Shown here: positions 1 to 8,566 of the stretch, one piece after another | Layout of the letters: every line of letters starts with the position of its first letter | Numbering within the stretch: position 1 is the stretch's first letter | From: Acidobacteriota bacterium | Lineage (GTDB): Bacteria; Acidobacteriota; Vicinamibacteria; Vicinamibacterales; UBA2999 | Assembly: GCA_030650395.1 (NCBI GenBank) | Contig: JAUSDY010000005.1 | Span: 1-49,683, forward strand | Direction: 5' to 3' | DNA: 49,683 bases | The notes under the pieces: generated by a model | Databases searched by the model: none | The model's input: only the letters and a program-made list of their open reading frames with translations | What the model was told of the DNA's origin: nothing | Translations under genes and position numbers: made by a program

Positions 1-1
1 C

Positions 2-442
2 GGCGTTGCGGCGTACGGGGTCGGCCGCTCGTTCGGCAACGCCAGGACCGCCACCGTGGGCCGCGACATCATGCGCGCCCAGATTCTGTCGCAGGTGCTC
101 GTGCAGGGCATGAAGGTGACCATCCGCCGCGAGCGCCCCGACAAGAGCAACAGCCTGTCGTTTCCCTCCGGACATGCCGCGAGCGCATTCGCCACGGCCG
201 GCGTGCTCCATAAACATTACGGCTTGAAGGCCGGCGTGCCCGCGTACGCGTTCGGCTCGTACGTCGCGCTCGCCCGGATGTCGTGGAACCGGCATCACGG
301 CACCGACGTGGTGATGGGCGCGGGCTTTGGTCTCGCGTCGGCCCGCACGGTGACGATGAGCGTGGGCGGCAAGAAGTTCAGCGTCGGGGTGCAGCCGCAG
401 GTCGGCGGCGCATCAGTCCACTTCACGAGGATCTACAAGTAG
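2..442 (+). CDS. PAP2-family phosphatase, 5'-truncated by the window edge
   Basis: C-terminal part of a type-2 phosphatidic acid phosphatase / vanadium haloperoxidase fold protein. The frame is open from base 2, so the gene begins upstream. The three PAP2 signatures are visible in order: KVTIRRERP (K-x6-RP), PSGHAASAF (PSGH) and ARMSWNRHHGTD (R-x5-H-x3-D), which supply the phosphate-binding Lys/Arg and the catalytic His and Asp. The family dephosphorylates lipid phosphates or undecaprenyl pyrophosphate at the membrane. The tail after the last motif (about 40 residues, ending HFTRIYK) has beta-strand-like alternation and suggests a periplasmic C-terminus. The substrate cannot be read from this part. 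The gene stops just before a pair of GGGGTCAGACCCC palindromes. Confidence 0.85.
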   Translation, partial: GVAAYGVGRSFGNARTATVGRDIMRAQILSQVLVQGMKVTIRRERPDKSNSLSFPSGHAASAFATAGVLHKHYGLKAGVPAYAFGSYVALARMSWNRHHGTDVVMGAGFGLASARTVTMSVGGKKFSVGVQPQVGGASVHFTRIYK

Positions 443-453
443 TTTCCCTGCCA

Positions 454-496
454 AGGGGTCAGACCCCTCGGCACTTCTTGCTCGGGGTCAGACCCC
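454..496. repeat. Two copies of the palindrome GGGGTCAGACCCC
   Basis: The 13-bp odd palindrome occurs at 455-467 and 484-496, in the 55-bp gap between the PAP2 gene and the next reading frame. The second copy ends one base before the ATG at 498. Each copy could fold into a 6-bp stem around a single A. Identical spaced copies suggest a dispersed intergenic repeat and possibly a terminator for the PAP2 gene. No transposase is nearby. Confidence 0.6.
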
Positions 497-497
497 T

Positions 498-1101
498 ATG
501 ATCATTCTCCTCTTGCTCGCGCTCGTCCTGGGGCCGCAGACTGCGCTTGCGCAGGCGGTCGCCACCGCTCCGCACGTCTTCACGCAAGAGGAGATGCGCG
601 AGCTGCTCGTCAAGGGCAAGGTGACGAAGTCGCGCGACACCAGCAAGGGCGTGACCAGTCCCAAGCGCCTGACGCTGTCGCTCAACGGGCTCACCCACGA
701 CGCCGCGTTCCAGAGCGTCGACGAGCACAACACCGTGGCCAACCTGAGCGGCGCGGGACGCGCGCCGACCGTCGAGTTGAACTTCATCGATCATTACCGC
801 GCGACACCGATCGCAACCTCGGCAACGTCCTGATCACGCCGGAGTGGAAGGTATCATGATCGACTTCACCCGGGCGTTCCGCCTGCACAACGAGCTGTCG
901 TACTCGAAGGACCTCCCGAAGATCGATCGGGCGTTGTTGCCGAAGATCGAAGGGCTCAGCAAGGCGTCGGTCAGGGCCGCCGTCGGCAACGAGCTGACCA
1001 ATCCCGAGATCGACGCGGTGCTGAAGCGGCGCGATCTGCTCGTCGCGCACTTCAAGAAGCTGATCGCTGACCAGGGCGAGGACAGGGTGCTCTACGAGTA
1101 A
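498..1101 (+). pseudogene. Decayed secreted protein with a kinase-fold catalytic core
   Basis: Two frames together spell one damaged protein. The first (498-833) starts with a signal peptide (MIILLLLALVLGPQTALAQ) and runs to NFIDHYR. A third frame over about 799-855 then reads DTDRNLGNVLITPEWKV, and the frame ending at 1101 continues MIDFTRAFRLHNEL to the end. D-x4-N followed by I-D-F-T-R resembles the catalytic-loop and metal-binding motifs of PI3K/HipA-like kinase folds. The stretch normally expected between NFIDHYR and DTDRN is absent, so I infer an internal deletion of several tens of codons plus a one-base shift near 857. The kinase-fold reading comes from motif recall only. Alternatively this is an unknown acidobacterial secreted family. 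It is very unlikely to make a functional protein. Confidence 0.55.
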
Positions 1102-1242
1102 GTCGATCTCGGATCTCGGATCTCGGATTGCAGATTGATTTCAGATCGTAGAGCTGGAGATTGATCGCGATCCCGAGTACCAATCCCGACTTCTTCCATC
1201 TTCAATTGATCTGCAATCTGAGATCTAAGATCTGAAATCGAC
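1102..1242. repeat. GATC-rich palindromic spacer between convergent genes
   Basis: This 141-bp gap between two converging genes is built from degenerate words such as GGATCTC and CAGATTG. It holds nine GATC sites. Inverted pairs include 1127-1135 with 1209-1217 (ATTGCAGAT/ATCTGCAAT) and 1137-1147 with 1229-1239 (GATTTCAGATC/GATCTGAAATC). The pairs cross rather than nest. A bidirectional terminator role is inferred from position. Confidence 0.55.
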
Positions 1243-3765
1243 CTATCTCACCGTCGTCGGCGGGCGGCGATGTCTGGTCGCCCGCTCGTAGGCCGCGGCT
1301 AATTCGAGCAGCCGCTTGTCGTCCCACATCCGGCCAAGCAGCGAGATTCCCATCGGATAGCGTCCGCCGATGAAGCCGGCCGGCACCGTGACTTGCGGCA
1401 AGCCGGTGGCCGCGCTCTCTTCGCAAGTCCCCGGCTCCGAGCCGTAACGCTCGAGCCCACCTTCATGCGTGTGCGGGCGCGCGTGGTTGGCGGGGTACAG
1501 AATCGCATCGAGCTTCTGCTGATCCATCAGGTCGACGAAGACCTGCCGGAACGTTTCGCGGCCCGCGACGAACCGGCGCGTGGCTTCGTCGAGCGCAGCG
1601 CCCGTCGGTGGCGGCGCGAGCGCCCCTTCGAGCCGGCGCGCGCTGACCGGGGCGAGCTTTCCTGACGCGAGCAGATCCTGGATGGTAAGGACCTTGTCGC
1701 CGGGCTTCGAGCCGCGCGACAGATACGCCGTCCACCCGGCGTGCAGCGATCCCGGCGCCGCACCCCTCGCGGTCGCGTACTTCGCGTCGTAGTCGGGAAT
1801 AACGACGTCGACAACGATCGCGCCGTGGGATTGCAGCTCCTTGATGACGCGGTCCATGCTGTCGGCAATCTCGCGCTCGCCGGTGAAGCCGACAAAGCGC
1901 TGGCGCAGCGCGCCGATGCGCTTACCTTTCAGGCTGGCGGCGTCGAGATCCTGCGCGAACGAGCCCGAGATGTGCGAGCCGGCTTCGGCGGTCACCGGAT
2001 CTTCGGGGTCGCTGCCGGTGACGAGATCGAGAGCCAGGGCGACATCGCGCACGGACTTCCCCATCGGTCCGACCGCATCGTTGTAGGTGTTGAGCGGCAT
2101 CACGCCGGCGCGGCTGGTCAACCCGCGCGTGGTGCGAATGGTCGCGAGCGACGCAAAGGCGCTCGGGTTCGAGAGCGAGTTACACGTGTCGGTGCCAAAG
2201 CCAAGCGCGGCGAGGCTGGCAGCGACGGCGGTGGCGCTGCCGCCGCTCGAGCCCGCGGTCGACAATGACGGATCGTAGGCATTGCCGACGGTGCCGCCGA
2301 CCGTGCTGATGCCGAAATCGCCGAACGGGAACTCGTCGAGGTTGGCCTTGCCGAGCACGACCGCGCCACCGCGCTTCATGCCGGCGGCGACGCGCGAATC
2401 GAGCCGCGGGCGGTGATCGAGCAGGGCGGCAGATCCGCCGGTCGAGGGCAGTTCGATGGCGTCGATGTTGTCCTTGAAGACGATCGGGATGCCGTGAAAA
2501 GGGCCGCGCGCGCGGCCTGCTGCGCGCTCGGCATCGCGGCTGCGCGCGTCGGCGATCGCGCGCGGGTTGGTCGCGAGCACGGACCTGAATGCCGGCCCGT
2601 TGCGATCGTAACGCGAGAGCCGGGCGAGGTACTCGCGCGTGATGTCTTCGGACGTGGTCTCGCCCTTCGCCATCGCGTTCTGCATGTCGGTGACGCTTCG
2701 CTCGAAGACAGAGAACGGCTCGGAGGACTTGAGGGCTTCCACCCCAGCGCGGGTGCCGCGCTGGGGGCCCGGCTGAGGGCTTGGGGGCTTGAGCGGCCAG
2801 TTCACGATTTGCGACTGCTGCAACGCCGTCAGGCCACGCAGATCGGGCTCCTTCGCCAGTTGCCGGGCGACGCCGGTCACGCGCGCGATTTCCGATCCGG
2901 CTGCAGGCACCGTCTTATCCGCGCCGGCGTAGATCGCTTCACCGGTGACCAGCGCGTCCTTGAACGGCATGGGATATCCACCGCGCGGGTCGTAGACCTC
3001 GCTCAGCCCCTTGACGACAAACGTGACGAGCGCCGAGGTGTCGCCGGGTCGAAGGCGAAGCGTGAACACATAGCCGATGTGGGCGGGATCGTAGCCGGGC
3101 CACTGGTCGAGGAAGGGATCGCCGAACATGTCGCCAATCGCGGTGAGCACTCCCGTCCTCGAACCGAGCACGTGCGCCGAGGGGCCGTGCCCTGACGGGC
3201 CGCTCATCGGATCCGAAACGCTTCGAGCGTTTTGCATGACGGTCACGAAGCTGTCAGCCAGATCGACACGGCGGTCGCCATCAGACGTCGCCGCCACCGC
3301 CACTCGCCCGCCATCGTCAAACGCGCCGGCGGCGCCGCCCCACGCCACTTGCAGCAGCCGCTCTTCGTCCGAGGTATTCGTGAAGCTGTCGAAGTAACGC
3401 AGGTAGCTGGTGTCTTTCGATGTCGTGATGCCACGGGCGATGAGGATGCCGTCCTGCAGCACGGGCGTGATCGAATCGAAGCGGCCCGCGCCGTCGTGCG
3501 CCAGCCCGAAGCCCTTGAGGTAGTGATTACGCGTCAGCGTGGAGTTATCGGCGCGCTTGACCTGTAGTTTCAGGTAGCCGAAGCCGTTGAACGGGTTGGC
3601 GCGCCCGCCGGTGGCGATGCCGCCGCTGTCTTGCGCCCACGGCGAGGTGTCCTGGATGTCCCAGAACTGGCCGTCGGACGAAGGCACGCGCGTCACCGCG
3701 CCGGTGCTCATCACCATTAAGACGGCGCCGGTCACACCACGCGCGAGGGTCGTCAGGGATCGCAT
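1243..3765 (-). CDS. Exported amidase-signature hydrolase with an uncharacterised N-terminal domain
   Basis: An 840-residue protein. An N-terminal signal sequence is followed by a domain of about 300 residues that I do not recognise (rich in beta and loop, with GWGGAAGAFDDGG-like patterns), a repeat-derived linker, and an amidase-signature domain from about residue 350. Catalytic elements are present with family spacing: Lys in VFKDNID near 430, the cis-Ser in GSSGGS near 505, and the nucleophile region GTDTCNSLS near 530. The usual DTGGS is replaced here by DTCNS. The family hydrolyses C-N amide bonds. An ATG at 3765 is chosen over the TTG one codon upstream because a TAGACT hexamer lies exactly six bases before it. 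The gene diverges from the TolB-amidohydrolase, suggesting a shared catabolic role. Substrate unknown. Confidence 0.85.
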   Translation of the reverse strand: MRSLTTLARGVTGAVLMVMSTGAVTRVPSSDGQFWDIQDTSPWAQDSGGIATGGRANPFNGFGYLKLQVKRADNSTLTRNHYLKGFGLAHDGAGRFDSITPVLQDGILIARGITTSKDTSYLRYFDSFTNTSDEERLLQVAWGGAAGAFDDGGRVAVAATSDGDRRVDLADSFVTVMQNARSVSDPMSGPSGHGPSAHVLGSRTGVLTAIGDMFGDPFLDQWPGYDPAHIGYVFTLRLRPGDTSALVTFVVKGLSEVYDPRGGYPMPFKDALVTGEAIYAGADKTVPAAGSEIARVTGVARQLAKEPDLRGLTALQQSQIVNWPLKPPSPQPGPQRGTRAGVEALKSSEPFSVFERSVTDMQNAMAKGETTSEDITREYLARLSRYDRNGPAFRSVLATNPRAIADARSRDAERAAGRARGPFHGIPIVFKDNIDAIELPSTGGSAALLDHRPRLDSRVAAGMKRGGAVVLGKANLDEFPFGDFGISTVGGTVGNAYDPSLSTAGSSGGSATAVAASLAALGFGTDTCNSLSNPSAFASLATIRTTRGLTSRAGVMPLNTYNDAVGPMGKSVRDVALALDLVTGSDPEDPVTAEAGSHISGSFAQDLDAASLKGKRIGALRQRFVGFTGEREIADSMDRVIKELQSHGAIVVDVVIPDYDAKYATARGAAPGSLHAGWTAYLSRGSKPGDKVLTIQDLLASGKLAPVSARRLEGALAPPPTGAALDEATRRFVAGRETFRQVFVDLMDQQKLDAILYPANHARPHTHEGGLERYGSEPGTCEESAATGLPQVTVPAGFIGGRYPMGISLLGRMWDDKRLLELAAAYERATRHRRPPTTVR
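2724..2793 (-). repeat. In-frame repeat forming the amidase interdomain linker
   Basis: The linker between the two amidase-protein domains is encoded by CTTGAGGGCTT-type words flanking a perfect 11-bp stem (2742-2752 with 2756-2766, loop GTG). The same word family fills the 24839-24904 spacer. The segment stays in frame and encodes a Pro/Gly-rich linker. Confidence 0.55.
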
Positions 3766-3771
3766 CAAGGG

Positions 3772-3781
3772 AGTCTATACT
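3772..3781. promoter_or_regulatory. Overlapping divergent -10 elements of two leaderless genes
   Basis: Only 22 bp separate the ATG codons at 3765 (minus) and 3788 (plus). On the plus strand TATACT (3776-3781) is followed by six bases and then the ATG. On the minus strand TAGACT (3777-3772) is also followed by exactly six bases and then an ATG. The two hexamers overlap within the near-symmetric AGTCTATACT. No Shine-Dalgarno sequence sits at the right distance and no clear -35 box is visible. Leaderless divergent transcription is an inference. Confidence 0.5.
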
Positions 3782-3787
3782 CCTGCC

Positions 3788-6700
3788 ATGCGCACTGAAA
3801 AATTGTCCCTTTTCCTGTTCCTGGTGTGCCTGATTGGCCTCGTTCCGTTGCGAGGACAGGATCGGCAGCCCGATGACGCAAAGCCGGTCGAGGGCTTCAC
3901 GTTGAAAACGGCCGAGACGATCGAGTTTTCGACCGACGAAGTGACGTGGATGCAGGTCGACGTGTCGCCCGACGGACGGACGATTCTGTTCGACCTGCTG
4001 GGCGATCTCTACACGATGCCGATCGCCGGCGGCGAGGCCACGCGCATCATGGGCGGGCTGTCGTTCGAGAGCCAGCCGACCTGGTCGCCGGACGGCAAGA
4101 GCATCGCGTTCCTGACCGACCGCACAGGCATCGAGAACCTGTGGATCGCGAACGCTGACGGGTCGAGCCCGAAAGCGGTCAGCAAAGACGGCAAGACCAA
4201 CGATCGCCCGCAGATCATGGTCTCGCCGGCTTGGACCCCCGACGGCCAGTACATCGTCGTGTCGAAGTCGCGGCCGCCGGAGCCCGGCACGTTCGGGCTA
4301 TTCATGTATCACCGCGACGGCGGCACCGGCGTTCGCATTGGCGCGGCGCCGCCGCCGCAGCCGGGACCCGACGCGCAAGGGCCTCCGCCGGCACCGCCCA
4401 TCAACAAGATGGGCGCCGTGGTGTCGCCCGACGGCCGCTTTATCTTTTACACGCAACGGACCCTGTCGTTCACCTATAACGCGCGGTTCCCGCTCTGGCA
4501 GATCTATCGCCACGATCGGGAAACGGGTGACGTGACGCAGGTCACCAACGCCCAGGGCAGCGGCATTCGCCCCGCGATTTCTCCCGACGGCAAGTGGATG
4601 GTGTTCGGGACGCGCCACAAGGCGCAAACCGGCCTGCGCGTCCGCAACCTCGAAAACGGCACGGAGCGATGGCTCGCCTATCCGGTCACGCGCGATGACC
4701 AGGAATCGCGCGCCAGCCGCGATACGCTCCCCCGCTACGATTTCATGCCCGACGGCAAGTCGCTGATCGTCCCCGTCGCCGGCAAGCTGCAGCGGATCGA
4801 TTTCGAAACCGGCGCCGCGACGCCGATTCCGTTCACGGCCAAAGTGCAAGCCGAGATCGCACCGCGGGTCTACACACCGGTACGTGTTGAGGACGGCGCT
4901 ACCGTTCGCGCGCGGCTGATCCGGTGGCCATCGGTGTCACCCGATGGCAAACAGCTGGTGTTCTCGGCAATGAATCGCCTTTACATCAAGGACATGCCGT
5001 CGGGCACACCCCGCTTGCTGACGCGCTCGGACAAACCTGACCTGTCCGCCGTAGCGCCCGGCGCGAAGGTGGAAGGTTTGTCCCCACAACACGAAGGCGA
5101 GTTCATGCCGTCGTGGTCGCCGGATGGCCGATCGATTGTCTACACCACCTGGACCACGACAGGCGGGCACATCAAGAGGGTGGCGGCAGCCGGCGGAGCG
5201 CCCCAGACGCTGACGCGGAGCGAAGGCTATTACCTCGATCCCGTTGACACACCTGATGGCGCGCGCGTGGTGTTCCTGGCGGGCGCCGCGTCGGATCAGC
5301 TCTATTCGATCCTGATGGACACGCCTCCCGAGAACGATCTCGAAGGCGACGAGCATGCGCCGCGCGAGATCGGCGGCGTGAACCCGCCCAACACGCTCGA
5401 GATTCGATGGATGCCGGGGGCCGGCGGTGCGTCAACGCTGGTGGCGTCCGCGCAGAACGGCCGCGGGCCGCATTTCTCGAGAAAGGATTCCTCGCGCGTC
5501 TACCTGACGACCAATCGCGGACTGCAGTCGATCACCATGGATGGCTACGACCGGCGTACGCATCTGCGTATTACCGGGTCGGGCCCGGGCAACAACCCAC
5601 CGGGCGCCGGCGAGATCCGGCTGTCGCCGGACGGCACGCGCGCGTTCGTGAGCCTGCAGGAGAAGCACTACCTCGTGAACGTGCCCCGGGCGGGACGCGA
5701 GACCGTGGAAGTGCGGGTGCAAGGCCGCGCCGACAACGCCTCCGTGCCCGTGAAGCGCATGTCGCTCGATGGCGGCGACTATCTCGACTGGACCGCCGAC
5801 GGCAACGCCGTGACGTGGGCGTGGGGCGCCCAGTTCTTCCGCCAGGACCTCGACGCCGACGAGCCACAGAAAACCGACGTGGTCGTGGAAATGCCGCGAT
5901 CGCGGCCGAAGGGATCCGTGCTGCTGACCGGCGCGCGCATCATCACGATGAAGGGCGCCGACGTGCTGCCACAGGGCGACATCCTGGTGACCGACAACCG
6001 CATCGCGGCGGTCGGGCGACGCGGATCGCTCACCGCGCCCGCAGGCACGCGGACCATCGACGTCGCCGGCAAAACGATCATGCCCGGCTTCGTGGATGCG
6101 CACTCACACATGTGGGCGCCGCGCGGGCTGCACCAGACCGAGGTCTGGCAGTACCTGGCCAACCTCGCCTACGGCGTGACCACGACGAGGGATCCGCAGA
6201 CCTCCACACCGGACGTGTTCGCCTATGCCGACATGGTGGATGCGGGAATGATGCCCGGACCGCGCGTCTACGCGACAGGCCCGGGCGTGTTCTCGGGATC
6301 GGGCATCGAAGACCGTGATGCGGCGTTCCGCTTCGTCAAGCGCTACAAAGAGGCCTACAAGACCAACACCCTCAAACAATACGTGGCCGGCGACCGCATC
6401 GTCCGGCAGTGGATCATCGAAGCGTGCAAGGAGTACGGGATCACCGCGACGATCGAGGGTTCACTCGATCTCAAGCTCAACCTCACGCAGATGGCCGACG
6501 GCTACTCAGGCCAGGAGCACAGCTTTCCGATCGCGCCGCTCTACAAGGACGTGACGACGTTCGTGGCGAAGACCAAGACGTTCTACACGCCGACGATCCT
6601 GGTGGCGTACGGCGCGCCGTGGAGCGAGAACTACTGGTTCGAGAACGAGAGCCCGGCGACCGATCCGAAGCTGCGGAAATGGATCCCTTGGGAGCTGCTC

Positions 6701-7150
6701 GACGGCATGGTCCGCCGGCGGCAGCAGTGGTTCCTGCCGGAGGAATACGGGCACCAGCTGATCGCCAAGGGCGTCGCCGATATCGTGCACGCGGGCGGGC
6801 GGGCCGGTCTGGGCAGTCACGGGCAGCTGCAGGGGCTGGGCGCGCACTGGGAAACGTGGAATCTGGCGTCGGGCGGGCTGACGCCGCACGAAACGCTGCA
6901 GGTCATCACGATGCACAGCGCCGAGGCCATCGGCCTTCAACAGGACGTGGGTTCGCTGGAAGCCGGCAAGCTCGCGGACCTGCTCGTGCTGGATCGCAAT
7001 CCGCTCGAGAACATCAAGAACACGAATTCGATCCGTTACGTGATGAAGAACGGCGAGATCTACGAGGGCGACACGCTCAACCGGATCTGGCCAGACAGCA
7101 AGGCGCTGCCGAAGCAGTTCTGGTGGGGGACCGAGCCGAAGAACGAATAA
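3788..7150 (+). CDS. Exported TolB-propeller amidohydrolase
   Basis: A 1120-residue protein with a signal peptide (MRTEKLSLFLFLVCLIGLVPLRG). It then has WD40/TolB-like blades marked by repeated WSPDGK / VSPDGR motifs, and a C-terminal amidohydrolase barrel. The barrel opens with VLLTGARIITMKG and carries the metal-binding HxH in GFVDAHSHMW (His772, His774). It ends with the usual return to the small beta domain (GSLEAGKLADLLVLDRNP). Related acidobacterial proteins are thought to act on cyclic amides or peptides in the periplasm; the substrate is not deducible here. The start at 3788 gives a clean signal peptide; upstream in-frame starts would overlap the divergent amidase. Residues 415-434 come from an inserted palindromic element (see 5029-5088). 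The gene is followed 27 bp later by an SSS transporter. Confidence 0.9.
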   Translation: MRTEKLSLFLFLVCLIGLVPLRGQDRQPDDAKPVEGFTLKTAETIEFSTDEVTWMQVDVSPDGRTILFDLLGDLYTMPIAGGEATRIMGGLSFESQPTWSPDGKSIAFLTDRTGIENLWIANADGSSPKAVSKDGKTNDRPQIMVSPAWTPDGQYIVVSKSRPPEPGTFGLFMYHRDGGTGVRIGAAPPPQPGPDAQGPPPAPPINKMGAVVSPDGRFIFYTQRTLSFTYNARFPLWQIYRHDRETGDVTQVTNAQGSGIRPAISPDGKWMVFGTRHKAQTGLRVRNLENGTERWLAYPVTRDDQESRASRDTLPRYDFMPDGKSLIVPVAGKLQRIDFETGAATPIPFTAKVQAEIAPRVYTPVRVEDGATVRARLIRWPSVSPDGKQLVFSAMNRLYIKDMPSGTPRLLTRSDKPDLSAVAPGAKVEGLSPQHEGEFMPSWSPDGRSIVYTTWTTTGGHIKRVAAAGGAPQTLTRSEGYYLDPVDTPDGARVVFLAGAASDQLYSILMDTPPENDLEGDEHAPREIGGVNPPNTLEIRWMPGAGGASTLVASAQNGRGPHFSRKDSSRVYLTTNRGLQSITMDGYDRRTHLRITGSGPGNNPPGAGEIRLSPDGTRAFVSLQEKHYLVNVPRAGRETVEVRVQGRADNASVPVKRMSLDGGDYLDWTADGNAVTWAWGAQFFRQDLDADEPQKTDVVVEMPRSRPKGSVLLTGARIITMKGADVLPQGDILVTDNRIAAVGRRGSLTAPAGTRTIDVAGKTIMPGFVDAHSHMWAPRGLHQTEVWQYLANLAYGVTTTRDPQTSTPDVFAYADMVDAGMMPGPRVYATGPGVFSGSGIEDRDAAFRFVKRYKEAYKTNTLKQYVAGDRIVRQWIIEACKEYGITATIEGSLDLKLNLTQMADGYSGQEHSFPIAPLYKDVTTFVAKTKTFYTPTILVAYGAPWSENYWFENESPATDPKLRKWIPWELLDGMVRRRQQWFLPEEYGHQLIAKGVADIVHAGGRAGLGSHGQLQGLGAHWETWNLASGGLTPHETLQVITMHSAEAIGLQQDVGSLEAGKLADLLVLDRNPLENIKNTNSIRYVMKNGEIYEGDTLNRIWPDSKALPKQFWWGTEPKNE
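5029..5088 (+). repeat. In-frame 60-bp nested palindromic element, copy 1
   Basis: The outer arms are GACAAACCT / AGGTTTGTC followed by CCCAC (GTGG on the other strand). The inner palindrome runs TCCGCC...GGTGGA around GTAGCGCCCGGCGCG. It encodes DKPDLSAVAPGAKVEGLSPQ inside a propeller region. Its reverse complement matches 41768-41827 at 58 of 60 positions. The flanking protein reads through naturally without it (LLTRSD...EHEGEFMPSW). Confidence 0.85.
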
Positions 7151-7177
7151 CCAATTACGAATAACCAATAACGAATA
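7143..7177. repeat. 14-bp tandem repeat spanning the stop codon
   Basis: ACGAATAACCAATT / ACGAATAACCAATA / ACGAATA: two and a half units, starting within the last codons of the amidohydrolase and ending at the GTG of the transporter gene. It is AT-rich in a GC-rich context. Confidence 0.6.
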
Positions 7178-8566
7178 GTGAACCTGCCCCTCGTTCTCGT
7201 CGTCGTATACACAGTCGGCCTGACCGCGTTCGGCATCTGGATCGGCCGTCGCGTCAAGGGCGCCTCCGATTTCTTCGTCGCCGGACGCAGCCTCACCTGG
7301 CCGCTCGTCGGGGGCACGGTGCTCGCCGCGAACATCGGCGCAGGCACGACCGTGGGCGCGGCCGGTCTCGCGTATCGGGACGGCATCAGCGCCTGGTGGT
7401 GGAACGGTTCGGCCGGGCTCGGCACGCTGGTGCTCGCGTTCTGGGTCGGACCGCGGCTGTGGGCCCTCGCCTCGTCGCGCGGCTACTTCACCCTGGGCGA
7501 CTATCTCGAAGATCGCTACAGCGGCACGATCCGTGGACTTGTCGCGATACTCCTCGCCGTCGGCACGCTCGCCATCCTCGCCGGTCAACTCATCGCCGGC
7601 GCGGCCGTGCTCGAAGTCATTGCCGGGCTCCCCAAGTGGCAGGGCGTGGCGATTGGCGGCGTCGCCATGACGCTGTATTTCACGGCCGGCGGCCTGCTCA
7701 GTTCCGCCTGGGTCAACGCCGTCCAGCTCGTGGTGCTGGTCGCAGGCTTTTTGATCGCGATGCCAATGGCCTTGTCGAGTGCCGGCGGACTCGGCGCCAT
7801 CGCCGCCGCACCGGGAGTGCCGGTCACCTACTTCGATCCGCTCTATTCGGCCGGCGCGTTCTCGGGTTGGACGATGTTCCTCTTGCTCGCTCCGGGGTTC
7901 GTCGTCTCGCCCGGCCTCGTGCAGAAGGCGTTCGGCGCCGAAAGCGTCCGGGCCGTCCGCATCGGCCTTGGCGCCGCCGGCGTGGCGCAGCTGGCGTTCT
8001 CGTTCCTGCCGGTGCTGCTCGGGATGGCCGCGCGCATCCACAATCCCGATCTGACCAACCCGAATCTGGTCCTCCCCACGGTCATGATGACCGCGCTCCC
8101 GGTGTGGATCGGCGCGCTCGGACTCGCCGCGATCTTCTCCGCGGAAGTCAGCACCTGTGACGCCATCCTGTTCATGCTCTCGACCTCCGCCTCGAAGGAT
8201 TTGTATCAGCGGTTCGTCAATCCGTCGGCGCCGCCGGACCTGGTGCTGCGGGTCGCGCGGATCGCGGCTGTGGCCGGCGGGATGCTCGGAATGTTCATGG
8301 CGATCCAGCTATCAACGGTCGCCGACGCGCTACGGATTTTCTATTCGCTGCTGATCGCGACGCTGTTCGTACCGGTCGTGGGCGGGCTCGTGTTCCCGCG
8401 CGCGACCTCGCGGGAAGCCTTGGCAGGGATCGCCTTCGGCATCGGCACGCTGCTGGCGGTGTACTTCGGCACCGATCGCACCGGCTGGTGGGACCCGGGC
8501 ACGTGGGGCCTCATCGGCAGCGCCGTCGGATTCGGGTTGATGATGGTCTTCCGGAGAAAAACATGA
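7178..8566 (+). CDS. Sodium:solute symporter (SSS family)
   Basis: A 462-residue polytopic membrane protein with about 12-13 predicted hydrophobic helices. It carries the SSS hallmarks near the N-terminus (GRRVKGASDFFVAGRSLTWPL, then GTTVGAAGLAYRDG) and the AEVSTCDAILFMLSTSASKDLYQRF segment typical of helix 8-9. The family couples Na+ entry to uptake of sugars, amino acids, nucleosides or similar solutes. It starts at GTG 7178, directly after a 14-bp tandem repeat, and lies 27 bp downstream of the TolB-amidohydrolase. An operon that imports the periplasmic hydrolysis product is a reasonable inference. The stop codon is followed at once by a strong hairpin. Confidence 0.9.
   Translation: MNLPLVLVVVYTVGLTAFGIWIGRRVKGASDFFVAGRSLTWPLVGGTVLAANIGAGTTVGAAGLAYRDGISAWWWNGSAGLGTLVLAFWVGPRLWALASSRGYFTLGDYLEDRYSGTIRGLVAILLAVGTLAILAGQLIAGAAVLEVIAGLPKWQGVAIGGVAMTLYFTAGGLLSSAWVNAVQLVVLVAGFLIAMPMALSSAGGLGAIAAAPGVPVTYFDPLYSAGAFSGWTMFLLLAPGFVVSPGLVQKAFGAESVRAVRIGLGAAGVAQLAFSFLPVLLGMAARIHNPDLTNPNLVLPTVMMTALPVWIGALGLAAIFSAEVSTCDAILFMLSTSASKDLYQRFVNPSAPPDLVLRVARIAAVAGGMLGMFMAIQLSTVADALRIFYSLLIATLFVPVVGGLVFPRATSREALAGIAFGIGTLLAVYFGTDRTGWWDPGTWGLIGSAVGFGLMMVFRRKT

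Noticed and set aside
3587-3787. Earlier in-frame start for the TolB-amidohydrolase
   Set aside because: It would overlap the divergent amidase by 180 bp and bury the signal peptide; ATG 3788 starts directly at the signal peptide.
6506-8041. A 511-codon minus-strand frame across the amidohydrolase/symporter junction
   Set aside because: It crosses two confident plus-strand genes and the spacer repeat, with no motifs.
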